A program made the position numbers and the translations under genes. From Microbacterium sp. USTB-Y (lineage in GTDB: Bacteria; Actinomycetota; Actinomycetes; Actinomycetales; Microbacteriaceae), in assembly GCF_023703415.1 (NCBI RefSeq), contig NZ_JAGMTU010000002.1, positions 186,001-250,000 of the forward strand: 64,000 nt of DNA. The letters run 5' to 3'. Below the pieces are notes generated by a model. The model did no database searches. It saw only the letters and a program-made list of their open reading frames with translations, and was not told the DNA's origin. How positions within the stretch are numbered: position 1 is the first letter of the stretch; each line of letters starts with the position of its first letter. Shown in pieces: positions 48,274-55,921 of this stretch.

Positions 48274-48705
48274 TCATACCGTAGAGGAATCGGCGAGCCG
48301 CCAGTCGGCGAAGTCGAAACCCGGCGACACGAAACAGGAGACCAGCACCTCCTCTGCGTCGAGCGGACGCGCCGCCTGCCACACGCCGGCCGGGACCAGC
48401 GCCTGCGCGGCGGCGCCGTGCCCGAGCACGATCGTCTCGGCCGCTCCCGGTGCGGCATCGGATCCGCCGAGGCTGAGCTCGAGGCGGCCGGGACCGTGCC
48501 AGAGCCAGAGCTCATCGCTGGAGACGACATGCCAGGCGCTGGATTCGTCCGGCGTCAGCAGGTAGTGGATGCAGGTGGCTGCGGGGCGCGTGCCCCCGGG
48601 CGTCTCGATCGGGTTCGGGCTCGTCCAGGTGCGGCGGAACCAGCCCCCCTCGGGGTGCGGCTCGAGACCGAGGCGGATCGCGGTCGAAGGAAGGGGCTCA
48701 GTCAT
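48274..48705 (-). CDS. Cupin-family protein, DUF985 type
   Basis: A 143-residue protein with the DUF985/cupin_5 pattern: LGLEPHPEGGWFRRTW, TCIHYLLTPDESSAWHVVSS, DELWLWHGPGRLELSL and VPAGVWQAARPL. The histidines of SSAWHVV and LWHGPG are candidate metal or sugar ligands. It has a good AGGAGA site and lies 18 bases after the amidohydrolase and 62 before the transporter, so it is probably part of the same operon. The function is unknown; small cupins often act as epimerases or hydrolases. Confidence 0.85.
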   Translation of the reverse strand: MTEPLPSTAIRLGLEPHPEGGWFRRTWTSPNPIETPGGTRPAATCIHYLLTPDESSAWHVVSSDELWLWHGPGRLELSLGGSDAAPGAAETIVLGHGAAAQALVPAGVWQAARPLDAEEVLVSCFVSPGFDFADWRLADSSTV

Positions 48706-48723
48706 GGGTGTCTCCTGGACGGG

Positions 48724-50007
48724 TCAGGGAGTCTCGAAGGCGGTCGTCGAGTGGCGGAGCTCGCCGGTGATGACGGTGGCGGCCGAACGCCCGGCTCCCG
48801 ATTCCACGAGCTCCACGACGGCGTCCGCCCCGGGCGCGACGTCGAAGAAGGCGAGGTCCGCGAGCGCACCGACGGCGAGATATCCGGTGCGGTCAGGGCC
48901 GACGTCGATGCCCATGGAATGCGCGCCTCCCAGGGTCGCGGCGTTCAGCAGGCGCGCGTGCAGGTCGCGATCGGTGTACCCCTGGGAACGGGCGATGCGG
49001 GCCAGCTCGGCGACGTCGGCGAGCAGATCCAGAGAAGGACTGGAGGAGAGCGAGTCGGTTCCCACGGCGATGGCGTTGCCCTCGCGCAGGTACGCGGCGA
49101 TCGGCGGTTCCTCCAGGCCGATGACCGCGTTCGAGCGCGGGCACAGCGCGACGCTCGTGTGCCGCTCCCGCAGGATCGCGCGATCGCGTGCGCTCATGTA
49201 CACGCCGTGCGCGATGTGACAGTCGGGTCCCAGGACGCCGAGCTGGTCCACGAACTCGGTCGCGCTCGTGCCGAAGCCCGCGTCGCGCAGCTCCTGGAAG
49301 CTCGCGAGCCCTGCGGTATGCCAGGCGTGGGCCTGATCGTGGGCGAACTCGCTCTCGAAAGCCGCCTCGCCGAGATGGATGTGGATCCGCGTTCCACGCT
49401 CACGGACGATGTCCGGGATCTCCAGGAGGGGCTCGATCTCGAGCGAGTACGGCGCATGGGGAGACAGCCCGGTGCCGGGGGGAGTGGGAAGAGCGTCCAG
49501 GGCGTCCTCGACCTGACGTCGCCCCGTGCGCGCCCAGTCGGCGTTGGTCCAGCTCATCACCTCCCAGTAGGTGATGCCGTGCAGGCGCGCATCGTGCAGC
49601 GCAGACGCCGCGGACCGGTCCGTCACGACGTCCGCGGCGGCGGTCGTGCCGGTGCGGATCAGCCGGGCGGCGCCATCGGCGGCATCAGCGGCCCAGTCCT
49701 TCCCCTGCTCGTAGACGGGGTCGAAGGCCGTCGCCCAGTCCTCGAAACCCTGGTATCGTCCCCGACCCACCTCGGCCATCCCCGTGTACTGCAGGTGGGT
49801 GTGGGCGTTCACGAGACCGGGGATCAGCACGCCCGGCCAGTGCACCTCTGTGGACGCGAGGCCACGGTCGTCGAGAGAGCGACGCACCCAGGCGCGTTCG
49901 CCCACGTGCAGGATCCGCCCGTTCTGCACGGCCACCGCGCCGTCGACGATGGGGGGAGCGGTGATGGGGAACACCTGTCCGGCGGAGTACAGGGTGACGT
50001 CGCTCAC
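48724..50007 (-). CDS. Amidohydrolase, MTA/SAH deaminase-like
   Basis: A 427-residue enzyme of the MtaD/DadD/TrzN amidohydrolase branch. Metal ligands are in PGLVNAHTHLQYTGM, IHIHLGE, HIAHGVYMS and the Asp in AVGTDSLSSSPSLDLL. SNAVIGLEEPPIAAYL is also typical of S-adenosylhomocysteine / methylthioadenosine deaminases. The expected reaction is hydrolytic deamination of an adenosine-type substrate to the inosine form. GTG 50007 lies in the stop of the SAH-hydrolase-like gene (GTGA) and is preferred over a longer start at 50040. The tight coupling suggests that both act on one substrate. Guanine-type deaminase activity is an alternative. Confidence 0.87.
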   Translation of the reverse strand: MSDVTLYSAGQVFPITAPPIVDGAVAVQNGRILHVGERAWVRRSLDDRGLASTEVHWPGVLIPGLVNAHTHLQYTGMAEVGRGRYQGFEDWATAFDPVYEQGKDWAADAADGAARLIRTGTTAAADVVTDRSAASALHDARLHGITYWEVMSWTNADWARTGRRQVEDALDALPTPPGTGLSPHAPYSLEIEPLLEIPDIVRERGTRIHIHLGEAAFESEFAHDQAHAWHTAGLASFQELRDAGFGTSATEFVDQLGVLGPDCHIAHGVYMSARDRAILRERHTSVALCPRSNAVIGLEEPPIAAYLREGNAIAVGTDSLSSSPSLDLLADVAELARIARSQGYTDRDLHARLLNAATLGGAHSMGIDVGPDRTGYLAVGALADLAFFDVAPGADAVVELVESGAGRSAATVITGELRHSTTAFETP

Positions 50008-51437
50008 GCCGTCGCCTCCCGGTATCGCGGAGAACGCCAATCGTCCTGGGCGAGCCGCTGGGCATCACTGCGGACGTCGAGCTGTTCGCCTCGCGCCGCG
50101 AGGGCCGCACGGGCGACCGCCTGATCGGCCTCGGCGGGGAACGGATGCACGCCGGCCGGAAGCTGCGCCCCGAGCAGCTGCGCCACCGCCGACAGCTGCA
50201 CCGCGAAGGACAGATCCATGATCTCGATCGGATTGCCCTCCGCGGCGGCGAGGTTGACGCATCCGCCCCGCGCCAGGAGAAGCGCGCCGTCCTCGGTGCG
50301 ATCGAGATGGGGGAGAGGGGCGCCGGCCCGCTCCTCGGGCCGCAGCACCGCGACATCGACTTCGCCCGGCACACCCCCGGCGACCGCCACGATCCTCGCG
50401 ACGCGCAGCGTCTCGGCGTCGACCGTATGCGGCGCGCCGGTCGCGGAGACCACGAGGGCGCCCGGAGCGAGGTCTCGGAGTCTTCCCGTCGCGTAGCCGT
50501 CGTGCGCCGCGCGGAGCGCGCGCACCGGATCCGTCTCCGTCACACCGACGATCGTCCCGAGCGCGCGCAGGTGCGCGGCGACGCCCTCGCCGACGGGGCC
50601 GTAGCCGACGACCACCGCATGCTGGTCGCGCAGTCCGATGCCGGCAGCATCCAGCACATCGGCGATCGCGAAGACGCAGGACTGGCCGGTGCCGTAGCGG
50701 TTGTCGAACGCCGTCTTCATGGGCGCGTCGTTGACGGCGATCACCGGGATGCGCAGCGCGCCCTGCGCGGCCATCCGCCGGAGAGGCGTCAGGCCGCTGG
50801 TCGTCTCCTCGGCGGCGCCCCGCAGCGTGCCCAGCTCATCCTGCTCGTGGGCGAGCCGGATGAGATGCGACCCGTCGTCCAGCAGCAGGTCGAGACCTCG
50901 ACGAAGGAAGGCGACTGCGGCATCGCGCTCGGCGCTCCCCGACAGCGCAGGATCCCCGTCGACCGGGATGCCGCGCCCGCGCAGCGCGGCGGCGACCGCA
51001 GGATCGATCTCATCGGGGTGCGCGTACACGGCGACTTCGGCGCCGGCGCTGCGGAGCAGGAGCGCGAGCTGCGCGGTCTTCGGCTCGAGCACCATGGCGA
51101 TGCCGATCCGGACGCCGCGCACGACGCCGTTCTCGCGCAGCGCGTCGGCGATCCCGCGGGACACGGGCATGTGCGTGCCGGCGAAGTCGATGCGCTCGTC
51201 GGCGGTCGCCCGGGGCGGCAGCGCGGCTCCGTCCAGCAGGATCTCCGGCGTTGCTCCCGGTTCGAAGAGGACCGAGCCCTCGCCGAGACGTGCACCCAGC
51301 CGCACGAGGAGAGCACGCAGTTCATCGGCCGTCTCTCCGTCTCCGACGACATCGAAGGTGCGGCCTGCCACGAGCAGGTTGGTCGAGCGGGCGAACCGGC
51401 GCACGAGTCGTTCGGCGGTCAGGAGGGCGTCGGGCAC
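50004..51437 (-). CDS. Adenosylhomocysteinase-like protein with altered substrate site
   Basis: A 477-residue relative of SAH hydrolase. The NAD site is clear: VVVGYGPVGEGVAAHLRALG (278-283 is the GxGxxG) and VTETDPVRALRAAHDGYA. Catalytic-type residues are kept: D188 in LDDGSHL, E210/E211 in EETTSG, K241 and D245 in NDAPMKTAFDNRYG. Aligned by eye with human AHCY, H55 becomes V116, T57 becomes E118, E59 becomes K120, C195 becomes T250 and H301 becomes G. The first three contact the adenosine part. This argues for a different nucleoside, possibly S-inosylhomocysteine, given the coupled deaminase. The C-terminal KPDHYRY-type tail is absent. GTG 51437 follows a TACGCT hexamer by seven bases. Confidence 0.82.
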   Translation of the reverse strand: MPDALLTAERLVRRFARSTNLLVAGRTFDVVGDGETADELRALLVRLGARLGEGSVLFEPGATPEILLDGAALPPRATADERIDFAGTHMPVSRGIADALRENGVVRGVRIGIAMVLEPKTAQLALLLRSAGAEVAVYAHPDEIDPAVAAALRGRGIPVDGDPALSGSAERDAAVAFLRRGLDLLLDDGSHLIRLAHEQDELGTLRGAAEETTSGLTPLRRMAAQGALRIPVIAVNDAPMKTAFDNRYGTGQSCVFAIADVLDAAGIGLRDQHAVVVGYGPVGEGVAAHLRALGTIVGVTETDPVRALRAAHDGYATGRLRDLAPGALVVSATGAPHTVDAETLRVARIVAVAGGVPGEVDVAVLRPEERAGAPLPHLDRTEDGALLLARGGCVNLAAAEGNPIEIMDLSFAVQLSAVAQLLGAQLPAGVHPFPAEADQAVARAALAARGEQLDVRSDAQRLAQDDWRSPRYREATA

Positions 51438-51444
51438 GTGCTTC

Positions 51445-51450
51445 AGCGTA
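51445..51450 (-). promoter_or_regulatory. Leaderless-type -10 element of the SAH-hydrolase-like operon
   Basis: On the minus strand TACGCT (51450-51445) precedes the GTG at 51437 by seven bases. It selects this GTG over longer upstream frames and marks the start of the probable six-gene operon. Confidence 0.5.
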
Positions 51451-51492
51451 GACGTTCCGTCCGCTTCGCCGGCGCCGTAAGGCGACGAACCG

Positions 51493-52065
51493 CTAGACGC
51501 CGCGGGCGGCTCGCGGCAGCCGGTAGGTGAGCTCCGCAAAGGGGCCTGCCCGGCGGGCGCCCACGAGCTCGAGCTGTGTGTGATCGAGGTCGCGGGGGAG
51601 CAGCGGCTTGCCCGCGGCGAGGGTCGCCGGAGCGAAGGTGATGACGATCTCATCGAGCAGGTTCGCATCGACGAACTGGCCCACGAGCTCTCCGCCGCCG
51701 ACGATCCACACGTCCTTGCCCGCGGCCGCCGCCACGATGTCCGGCCAGTGCTCGATCACGGATCCCTGCACGAACCGGATATCCGCCCCGGGCACGGGCT
51801 CCGGCTCGCGTCGCGTGAAGACGAACGTCGGACGATCGCCGTAGAACTGCTGCCAGCGCTCGGGATGCGCCATCAGATCCTCATGGTTCCGCACCCACTC
51901 GTACGTCGCGGAGCCCTCGACCAGGACCCCGATGCCTTCGCTGAACGCGGCGATATCGGCCGTCGCCTCGTCCTGCGGGATGGTCAGGAGCCAGTCGAGG
52001 GAATCCTGCGGATCTGCGAGGAACCCGTTCAGAGTGGAGGCGGTGTAGAAGATCGCGCGCGTCAT
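51493..52065 (-). CDS. Dihydrofolate reductase-like (RibD C-terminal family) protein
   Basis: A 190-residue protein of the RibD_C/DHFR-like family (YwjB-type). It begins RAIFYTASTLNGFLADPQDS, then VLVEGSATYEWV and the NADPH loop KDVWIVGGGELVGQFVDAN, then LLDEIVITFAP. True DHFR activity is doubtful; these proteins often reduce pterins or unknown compounds. ATG 52065 is preferred because TAACCT lies seven bases upstream. It diverges from the formylglycine-enzyme-like gene. Confidence 0.85.
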   Translation of the reverse strand: MTRAIFYTASTLNGFLADPQDSLDWLLTIPQDEATADIAAFSEGIGVLVEGSATYEWVRNHEDLMAHPERWQQFYGDRPTFVFTRREPEPVPGADIRFVQGSVIEHWPDIVAAAAGKDVWIVGGGELVGQFVDANLLDEIVITFAPATLAAGKPLLPRDLDHTQLELVGARRAGPFAELTYRLPRAARGV

Positions 52066-52072
52066 GGGGGAG

Positions 52073-52078
52073 AGGTTA
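52073..52078 (-). promoter_or_regulatory. Leaderless-type -10 element of the DHFR-like gene
   Basis: Minus-strand TAACCT (52078-52073), seven bases before ATG 52065. Confidence 0.45.
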
Positions 52079-52144
52079 CGAGGGGCCGCCGACATCCGTT
52101 GCGGCCCGGCAGCGGTCGCGTGATCGATGCGAGCGACGGTCTCC

Positions 52145-52150
52145 TAGACT
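52145..52150 (+). promoter_or_regulatory. -10 element of the formylglycine-enzyme-like gene
   Basis: TAGACT at 52145-52150 lies eight bases before ATG 52159, giving at most a base or two of leader. Confidence 0.5.
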
Positions 52151-52158
52151 TCCGTGGG

Positions 52159-52902
52159 ATGAGCGAGATCGAGATGCGGGCATTGCCCGGGGGCACCGTC
52201 GGATTGCACGACGCGCGCTCGAAGCGTCGCTGGCAGGTGTCCTTGCAGCCCTTCGAGATCGGCGTCTACGCGGTCACGGAGGAGCAGGTCGCCGAACTGC
52301 TCGGCATCGCGGCCGAACATCCCGATCGCCCCGCGGTGGACGTGTCCTGGCAGCGCGCCGTACGCTTCTGCAACGCCGCATCCGAGTGGGAGGGACTGGA
52401 TCCGGTATATCGGTTCGACGGTACGGACGTGCACTGGGACGTCTCCGCCGACGGGTTCCGGCTTCCGACCGAGGCGGAGTGGGAGTACGCCTGCCGCGCA
52501 GGCTCCACGACCCCGCACTACGGCCCCCTTCCGGACATCGCGTGGACGTCCGCCGACGGCGTGCGGCACCCGCAGCGCGTGGGGGAGCGGATGCCGAATC
52601 TGAACGGACTGTTCGACACTCTCGGCAACGTGTGGGAGTGGTGCTGGGACCTCCTGGATCCGGCCCGCTACGGCGAGTACCGGGTGTTCCGCGGCGGTGG
52701 TTTCGCCGACGACGCCTGGAACGTGCGCGCCTCGGTACGCCGGGGAGGGGATCCGCGGACGGCCCAGGACGACCTCGGGTTCCGCGTGGCGCGCGGCGGC
52801 TTCGACGGCCACGACGCCGCTCAGGGCTGGTCGCTCGCCGCGGACGAGGAACGAGCGCTGCTCTCCGGCCCGCTGCCCACGGGGTGGACCCCACGACGCT
52901 GA
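52159..52902 (+). CDS. SUMF1/EgtB/PvdO-family domain protein, without the formylglycine-enzyme cysteines
   Basis: A 247-residue protein consisting of one formylglycine-generating-enzyme-like domain: QPFEIGVYAVTEEQVAELLG, PAVDVSWQRAVRFCNAAS, GFRLPTEAEWEYACRAGS, NLNGLFDTLGNVWEWCWD and YRVFRGGGFADDAWNVRASV. True aerobic FGE has two copper-binding cysteines in the RVxRGGSW region; here that region (GGGFADDAWNVRAS) has none. It is therefore not a sulfatase activator by this mechanism. Related domains occur in EgtB, PvdO and many uncharacterised proteins. There is no signal peptide and no sulfatase nearby. Confidence 0.88.
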   Translation: MSEIEMRALPGGTVGLHDARSKRRWQVSLQPFEIGVYAVTEEQVAELLGIAAEHPDRPAVDVSWQRAVRFCNAASEWEGLDPVYRFDGTDVHWDVSADGFRLPTEAEWEYACRAGSTTPHYGPLPDIAWTSADGVRHPQRVGERMPNLNGLFDTLGNVWEWCWDLLDPARYGEYRVFRGGGFADDAWNVRASVRRGGDPRTAQDDLGFRVARGGFDGHDAAQGWSLAADEERALLSGPLPTGWTPRR

Positions 52903-52924
52903 CGGACACGCGTCGGGTCAGCGA

Positions 52925-53515
52925 TCAGCCGCCCGGGCAATCGCAGGGCTCGCCGCTCGAGCATTGGCACGGCGCAGCCGGATAGTCGCTCTCATCGACG
53001 TGATGCCGGACGCCCAGGTCATCGAACGGCATGATCTTCGCCTCGGCCAGCCCTTCGGGGAATCGGCCCGCGGCGAGGCGCTCGGCGCAGTCTGCGGAGG
53101 CGGTGTCCACCCGCGAGCCCTCCGGCGCCACCAGCAGCGTCCAGCACGTGCGCAGCGTGGCCTGCTGGAAGAACAGGCCACCGCCGGCCTCTCCGCTGGC
53201 TGATGCTGTCAGCGTCAAGGCTGTGCCGGAAGCGTCCTGGCGGAGGTCGGTCAGCAACCAGGTGCCCTCCGCGCTCCCGCGGCGGACGTCCGCCAGCCCG
53301 GGGATGGTCGCCACTGCTGCTTCGGGATCCTGAGTCAGTGCCACTCGGGATTCCCAGATCCGGTCCTGGGACTCCTCGACCAAGGAGGCGAGTCCTTGCC
53401 GGGCGCCGTGCTCGGCGTCTGCCTCCGGCGACCAGGCGATGCAACCCGACAGGGGCACGACGCTTGCACCCAGCATCAGCGCACCGAAGATCCGGGTCGT
53501 CCTCGACCTGTCCAT
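52925..53515 (-). CDS. Putative lipoprotein of unknown function
   Basis: A 196-residue protein with a basic, hydrophobic signal peptide ending in lipobox LSGC (C25), so it is predicted to be anchored outside the membrane. The mature part begins IAWSPEADAEHGARQGL and contains VATIPGLADVRRGSAEGTWL. The C-terminus is cysteine-rich (APCQCSSGEPCDCPGG), suggesting a metal or disulfide cluster. I do not recognise the family. ATG 53515 is chosen over a longer frame because it gives a proper signal peptide and CACGAT lies six bases upstream. Confidence 0.7.
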   Translation of the reverse strand: MDRSRTTRIFGALMLGASVVPLSGCIAWSPEADAEHGARQGLASLVEESQDRIWESRVALTQDPEAAVATIPGLADVRRGSAEGTWLLTDLRQDASGTALTLTASASGEAGGGLFFQQATLRTCWTLLVAPEGSRVDTASADCAERLAAGRFPEGLAEAKIMPFDDLGVRHHVDESDYPAAPCQCSSGEPCDCPGG

Positions 53516-53628
53516 GTCGCCATCGTGGCACGAGACGCATGCCTCTGCGGGGATGGGCCCGGTCCGTCGCTGGGGGAGCGCGTTCCGTTCACCCCCGTCG
53601 TGCCGGGACACCGGGACACCGTCGATGG

Positions 53629-53634
53629 CAGGAT
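53629..53634 (+). promoter_or_regulatory. Leaderless-type -10 element of the GNAT gene
   Basis: CAGGAT at 53629-53634, then GGGCCC, then ATG 53641: the six-base spacing again, with a weaker hexamer. Confidence 0.45.
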
Positions 53635-53640
53635 GGGCCC

Positions 53641-54171
53641 ATGCCCGACGACCCTCGCACCGCGATGCTCACGACGGATCGTCTGGTGCTGAGGCCGCAA
53701 CGGGAGGCGGACGCAGAGGTGTTCCGGCAGCTGTGGACCGAGCGCGACGAGCGCGTGCCTTCGCACCGCAGGCTCTCCGCGGACGGACGTCCGACGGTCG
53801 CGGAGATCGCGGAGGGGATCCGCCAGGACCGCGCCCCGGAACAGCCCGGTCTGCTTACCGTCGTGCTCCGCGATACCGACGAGGTGATCGGATACTGCGG
53901 GGTGGTGTTCGACGGAGATGGCGAACGGCCCGAGCTGGCCTTCGAACTGCTGCAGGCGGCGCACAATCGCGGCTACGCGACGGAGGCGGGCCGGATCGTC
54001 ATCGGCTGGGCTCGAGACCACGGGTATCCGCTGCTATGGGCGACCGTATGGGAATGGAACCTCGCCTCACGCCGCGTCCTGACGAAGCTGGAGTTCGTCG
54101 ACACCGGCGTCGTGACGAAGGAGAGCCCGCACGGGCGTTCGCTGCTCATGATGCGGGACGTCCCCGCCTGA
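53641..54171 (+). CDS. GNAT family N-acetyltransferase
   Basis: A 176-residue acetyltransferase of the RimJ/RimL (Acetyltransf_3) group: MLTTDRLVLRPQREADAEVF, DEVIGYCGVVFDGDGERPEL, FELLQAAHNRGYATEAGRIV for acetyl-CoA binding, and WNLASRRVLTKLEFVDTG. The substrate is unknown. The start agrees with the six-base spacing from CAGGAT. After its stop the sequence becomes less GC-rich and gene decay begins. Confidence 0.87.
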   Translation: MPDDPRTAMLTTDRLVLRPQREADAEVFRQLWTERDERVPSHRRLSADGRPTVAEIAEGIRQDRAPEQPGLLTVVLRDTDEVIGYCGVVFDGDGERPELAFELLQAAHNRGYATEAGRIVIGWARDHGYPLLWATVWEWNLASRRVLTKLEFVDTGVVTKESPHGRSLLMMRDVPA

Positions 54172-54264
54172 TCGGGATCGCCTCGGAGACCGCGTTCGCG
54201 TACGCAGCCTGGACGTTCTCACTGACGCGTCGAGTCATTCCCTACGTTCGAATCGGACGTCTCG

Positions 54265-54761
54265 TCAGGGAGCGCGGAGAGTACGAAGCGAAGGGCTGCG
54301 GGGAGCCGGGGGAGAGGGGCGACAACCCGTCCAGTGCAAGAGGAGGCACCGCAGGAGAACCGGACAAGCCCGGCGACGAGATTCGCAGTGAAGACCGGCG
54401 AGCGTGGCCCAACCACTAGACCTCTCGGCTAGGCGCAACTCAGAGAAGCGGGGGATCACCGTGATTCGCCGCTTCTTCACCGCCTCCTGCACCTCATTGC
54501 AGAGAGCCTCTCCTTCGGCGATCCAGGCTTGCCCCATCTCAGTAGACGGCCAGCGGATCTCGATACAGGGTCAAGTGCTTCCTGCCACACCCGAACCCAC
54601 TCGGCAAGTCGCCGCTCTAGATCTGTGGACAGCCCAAGGTGCTCGGGGCGTAGAGCAACCGGTCCCCAGAGTGGCCACTTGTGTCCCCAGTCGGGGAAGA
54701 AGGCGATCTGGTTCGAAGGCTCCATCGGTTTCATAGCTTCCCATGTTTCGAACGTGTTCAA
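54265..54761 (-). pseudogene. Hypothetical gene interrupted by a frameshift
   Basis: Two minus-strand frames look like parts of one protein. The first, from a TTG at 54761 (or ATG 54734), gives NQIAFFPDWGHKWPLWGPVA, then LSTDLERRLAEWVRVWQEAL and DP. It then turns into unconvincing sequence. From about 54565 the neighbouring frame gives IEIRWPSTEMGQAWIAEGEA, then LCNEVQEAVKKRRITVIPRF. A single-base loss near 54560-54570 explains both. I do not know the family. It could be a true pseudogene, a sequencing error or, less likely, programmed frameshifting. The rest of 54172-54780 holds no other gene I can support. Confidence 0.55.
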
Positions 54762-54768
54762 TACTTAG

Positions 54769-54774
54769 TAGTCT
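54769..54774 (+). promoter_or_regulatory. Leaderless-type -10 element of the 162-residue membrane protein gene
   Basis: TAGTCT at 54769-54774, then GAAGGC, then ATG 54781. It lies in a divergent region of only 19 bases shared with the frameshifted gene. Confidence 0.55.
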
Positions 54775-54780
54775 GAAGGC

Positions 54781-55269
54781 ATGTCAGATCTTGACGAGAT
54801 TCCGGTTGGTGCGAGCGCTCGTTGCCCCGCGTGGTGGCCGAGTCTCAGAGTGGGGATCTGGGTCGTCGTCATCGTCTTGGCCGCGCCGGTGATCTTCATC
54901 GACGGCATAGTCGTGACCCTCGTCACCTTGCGCAACGCGACGTACACGACGAACGTCACGATCTCGCTGAGCTATCTCAACGATGCCGGGCGAACGTATT
55001 CCTGCACGTACGACTACAGCACTCCGAATGATGCGCCGATGCCTCCCGCGATCGCAAGGCAGATGAACAACCAGGACTGGTCCGCGACTGGTCAGCAGAT
55101 GTACGAGTGGTCCAAAACACATCGCGCCGCGGAGGGCTCAACCTGGGGCCTGGCGATGGAGGAGTTCGTCAAGTTCCCGGGCTGGCAGGTCGACACGCCC
55201 ACAGGGTCCACGCACGAGCTCTGGTGGGAGGAGCGCCCCGGGAGCAACTGCGAAGACGGCCTACGATGA
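54781..55269 (+). CDS. Hypothetical single-pass membrane protein
   Basis: A 162-residue protein, not recognised. Residues ~25-50 (GIWVVVIVLAAPVIFIDGIV) form a transmembrane helix. The following part (NATYTTNVTISLSYLNDAG, two cysteines, GSTWGLAMEEFVKFPGWQVD) is probably outside the cell. The codon usage is less GC-biased than in the housekeeping genes, which suits an accessory gene. The six-base spacing from TAGTCT supports the start. Confidence 0.6.
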   Translation: MSDLDEIPVGASARCPAWWPSLRVGIWVVVIVLAAPVIFIDGIVVTLVTLRNATYTTNVTISLSYLNDAGRTYSCTYDYSTPNDAPMPPAIARQMNNQDWSATGQQMYEWSKTHRAAEGSTWGLAMEEFVKFPGWQVDTPTGSTHELWWEERPGSNCEDGLR

Positions 55270-55542
55270 GGCAGCATCCGCGCGCCCATCGCGCCCGGCA
55301 GGCTTTGATCGCCATCGCCGCCTCACGCCGGCGGGTGCCGACCAGCCGGACCCCGCCGCCGGCGGCCTCGGCGGGGGAGATCTCGAACATGCCGACAATC
55401 CTCCGACTAGTGGTGTAGGTGCGTATTCCTGAGCGGCGTATTCAATGACGATCGATGCTCCTGGAGCGGGCGGCCGCGCAGGAGGGATCCTTGTGCGCGT
55501 GGTCGGCTCGCCAGTTGTCTGATTCGACGCACGACGAGTCGA

Positions 55543-55830
55543 TCAGCGTGCGGATCCTTTCTGTCTTGCGAGTGATTCGCTCGAAGTGCTGTTGTCGCTG
55601 GGCGGTCGGTCGTCGCGGGCAAGCGTTCCGGGCATTTGCGGATCGAGCAAGGCGCGCAGTTGTTGGCGAGCGTGTTGGTAGCGACCGCGATCGGTGGAGG
55701 CGGGAATGCCTAGCAGGGTGGTGCATTCGACCAGGGTGAGGCGTCCCCGGTGCACCAACCGGACAATCTCCGCAAGCTCAGGCGGAAGACGCTCGATGGC
55801 GTCCCGAACATCCACACCAGCAGAAGGCAC
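55543..55830 (-). pseudogene. Fragment of an ECF sigma factor (region 4 only)
   Basis: The minus-strand frame encodes a sigma-70 region 4: DVRDAIERLPPELAEIVRLV, GRLTLVECTTLLGIPASTDR and GRYQHARQQLRALLD, the helix-turn-helix that contacts the -35 element. An in-frame TGA lies shortly upstream and no region 2 is found in any frame nearby, so the 5' half is lost. The remaining C-terminal tail is polar. The rest of 55270-55921 shows only short open frames; one minus frame beginning MFEISPAEAAGGGVRLVGTR near 55390 is unrecognised and may be another remnant. Confidence 0.65.
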
Positions 55831-55921
55831 CCGAAGGGCCAGGTTTGGGGTGAGTCACGAACTCGGTAGAAACGGCCAACGCCAACCCTGCCAGCCAATC
55901 CCAGATCAGCCGACCCGAGTC

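Noticed and set aside
50008..50040. A longer start for the amidohydrolase
   Set aside because: The GTG at 50007 overlaps the preceding stop (GTGA), the usual arrangement here, and the family N-terminus begins there.
52159..52902. A working formylglycine-generating enzyme for sulfatases
   Set aside because: The active-site cysteines are missing and no sulfatase gene is nearby.
55442..55739. Open frames on both strands overlapping the sigma fragment
   Set aside because: They are arginine/serine-rich and match no fold; only the sigma region 4 frame gives a recognisable domain.
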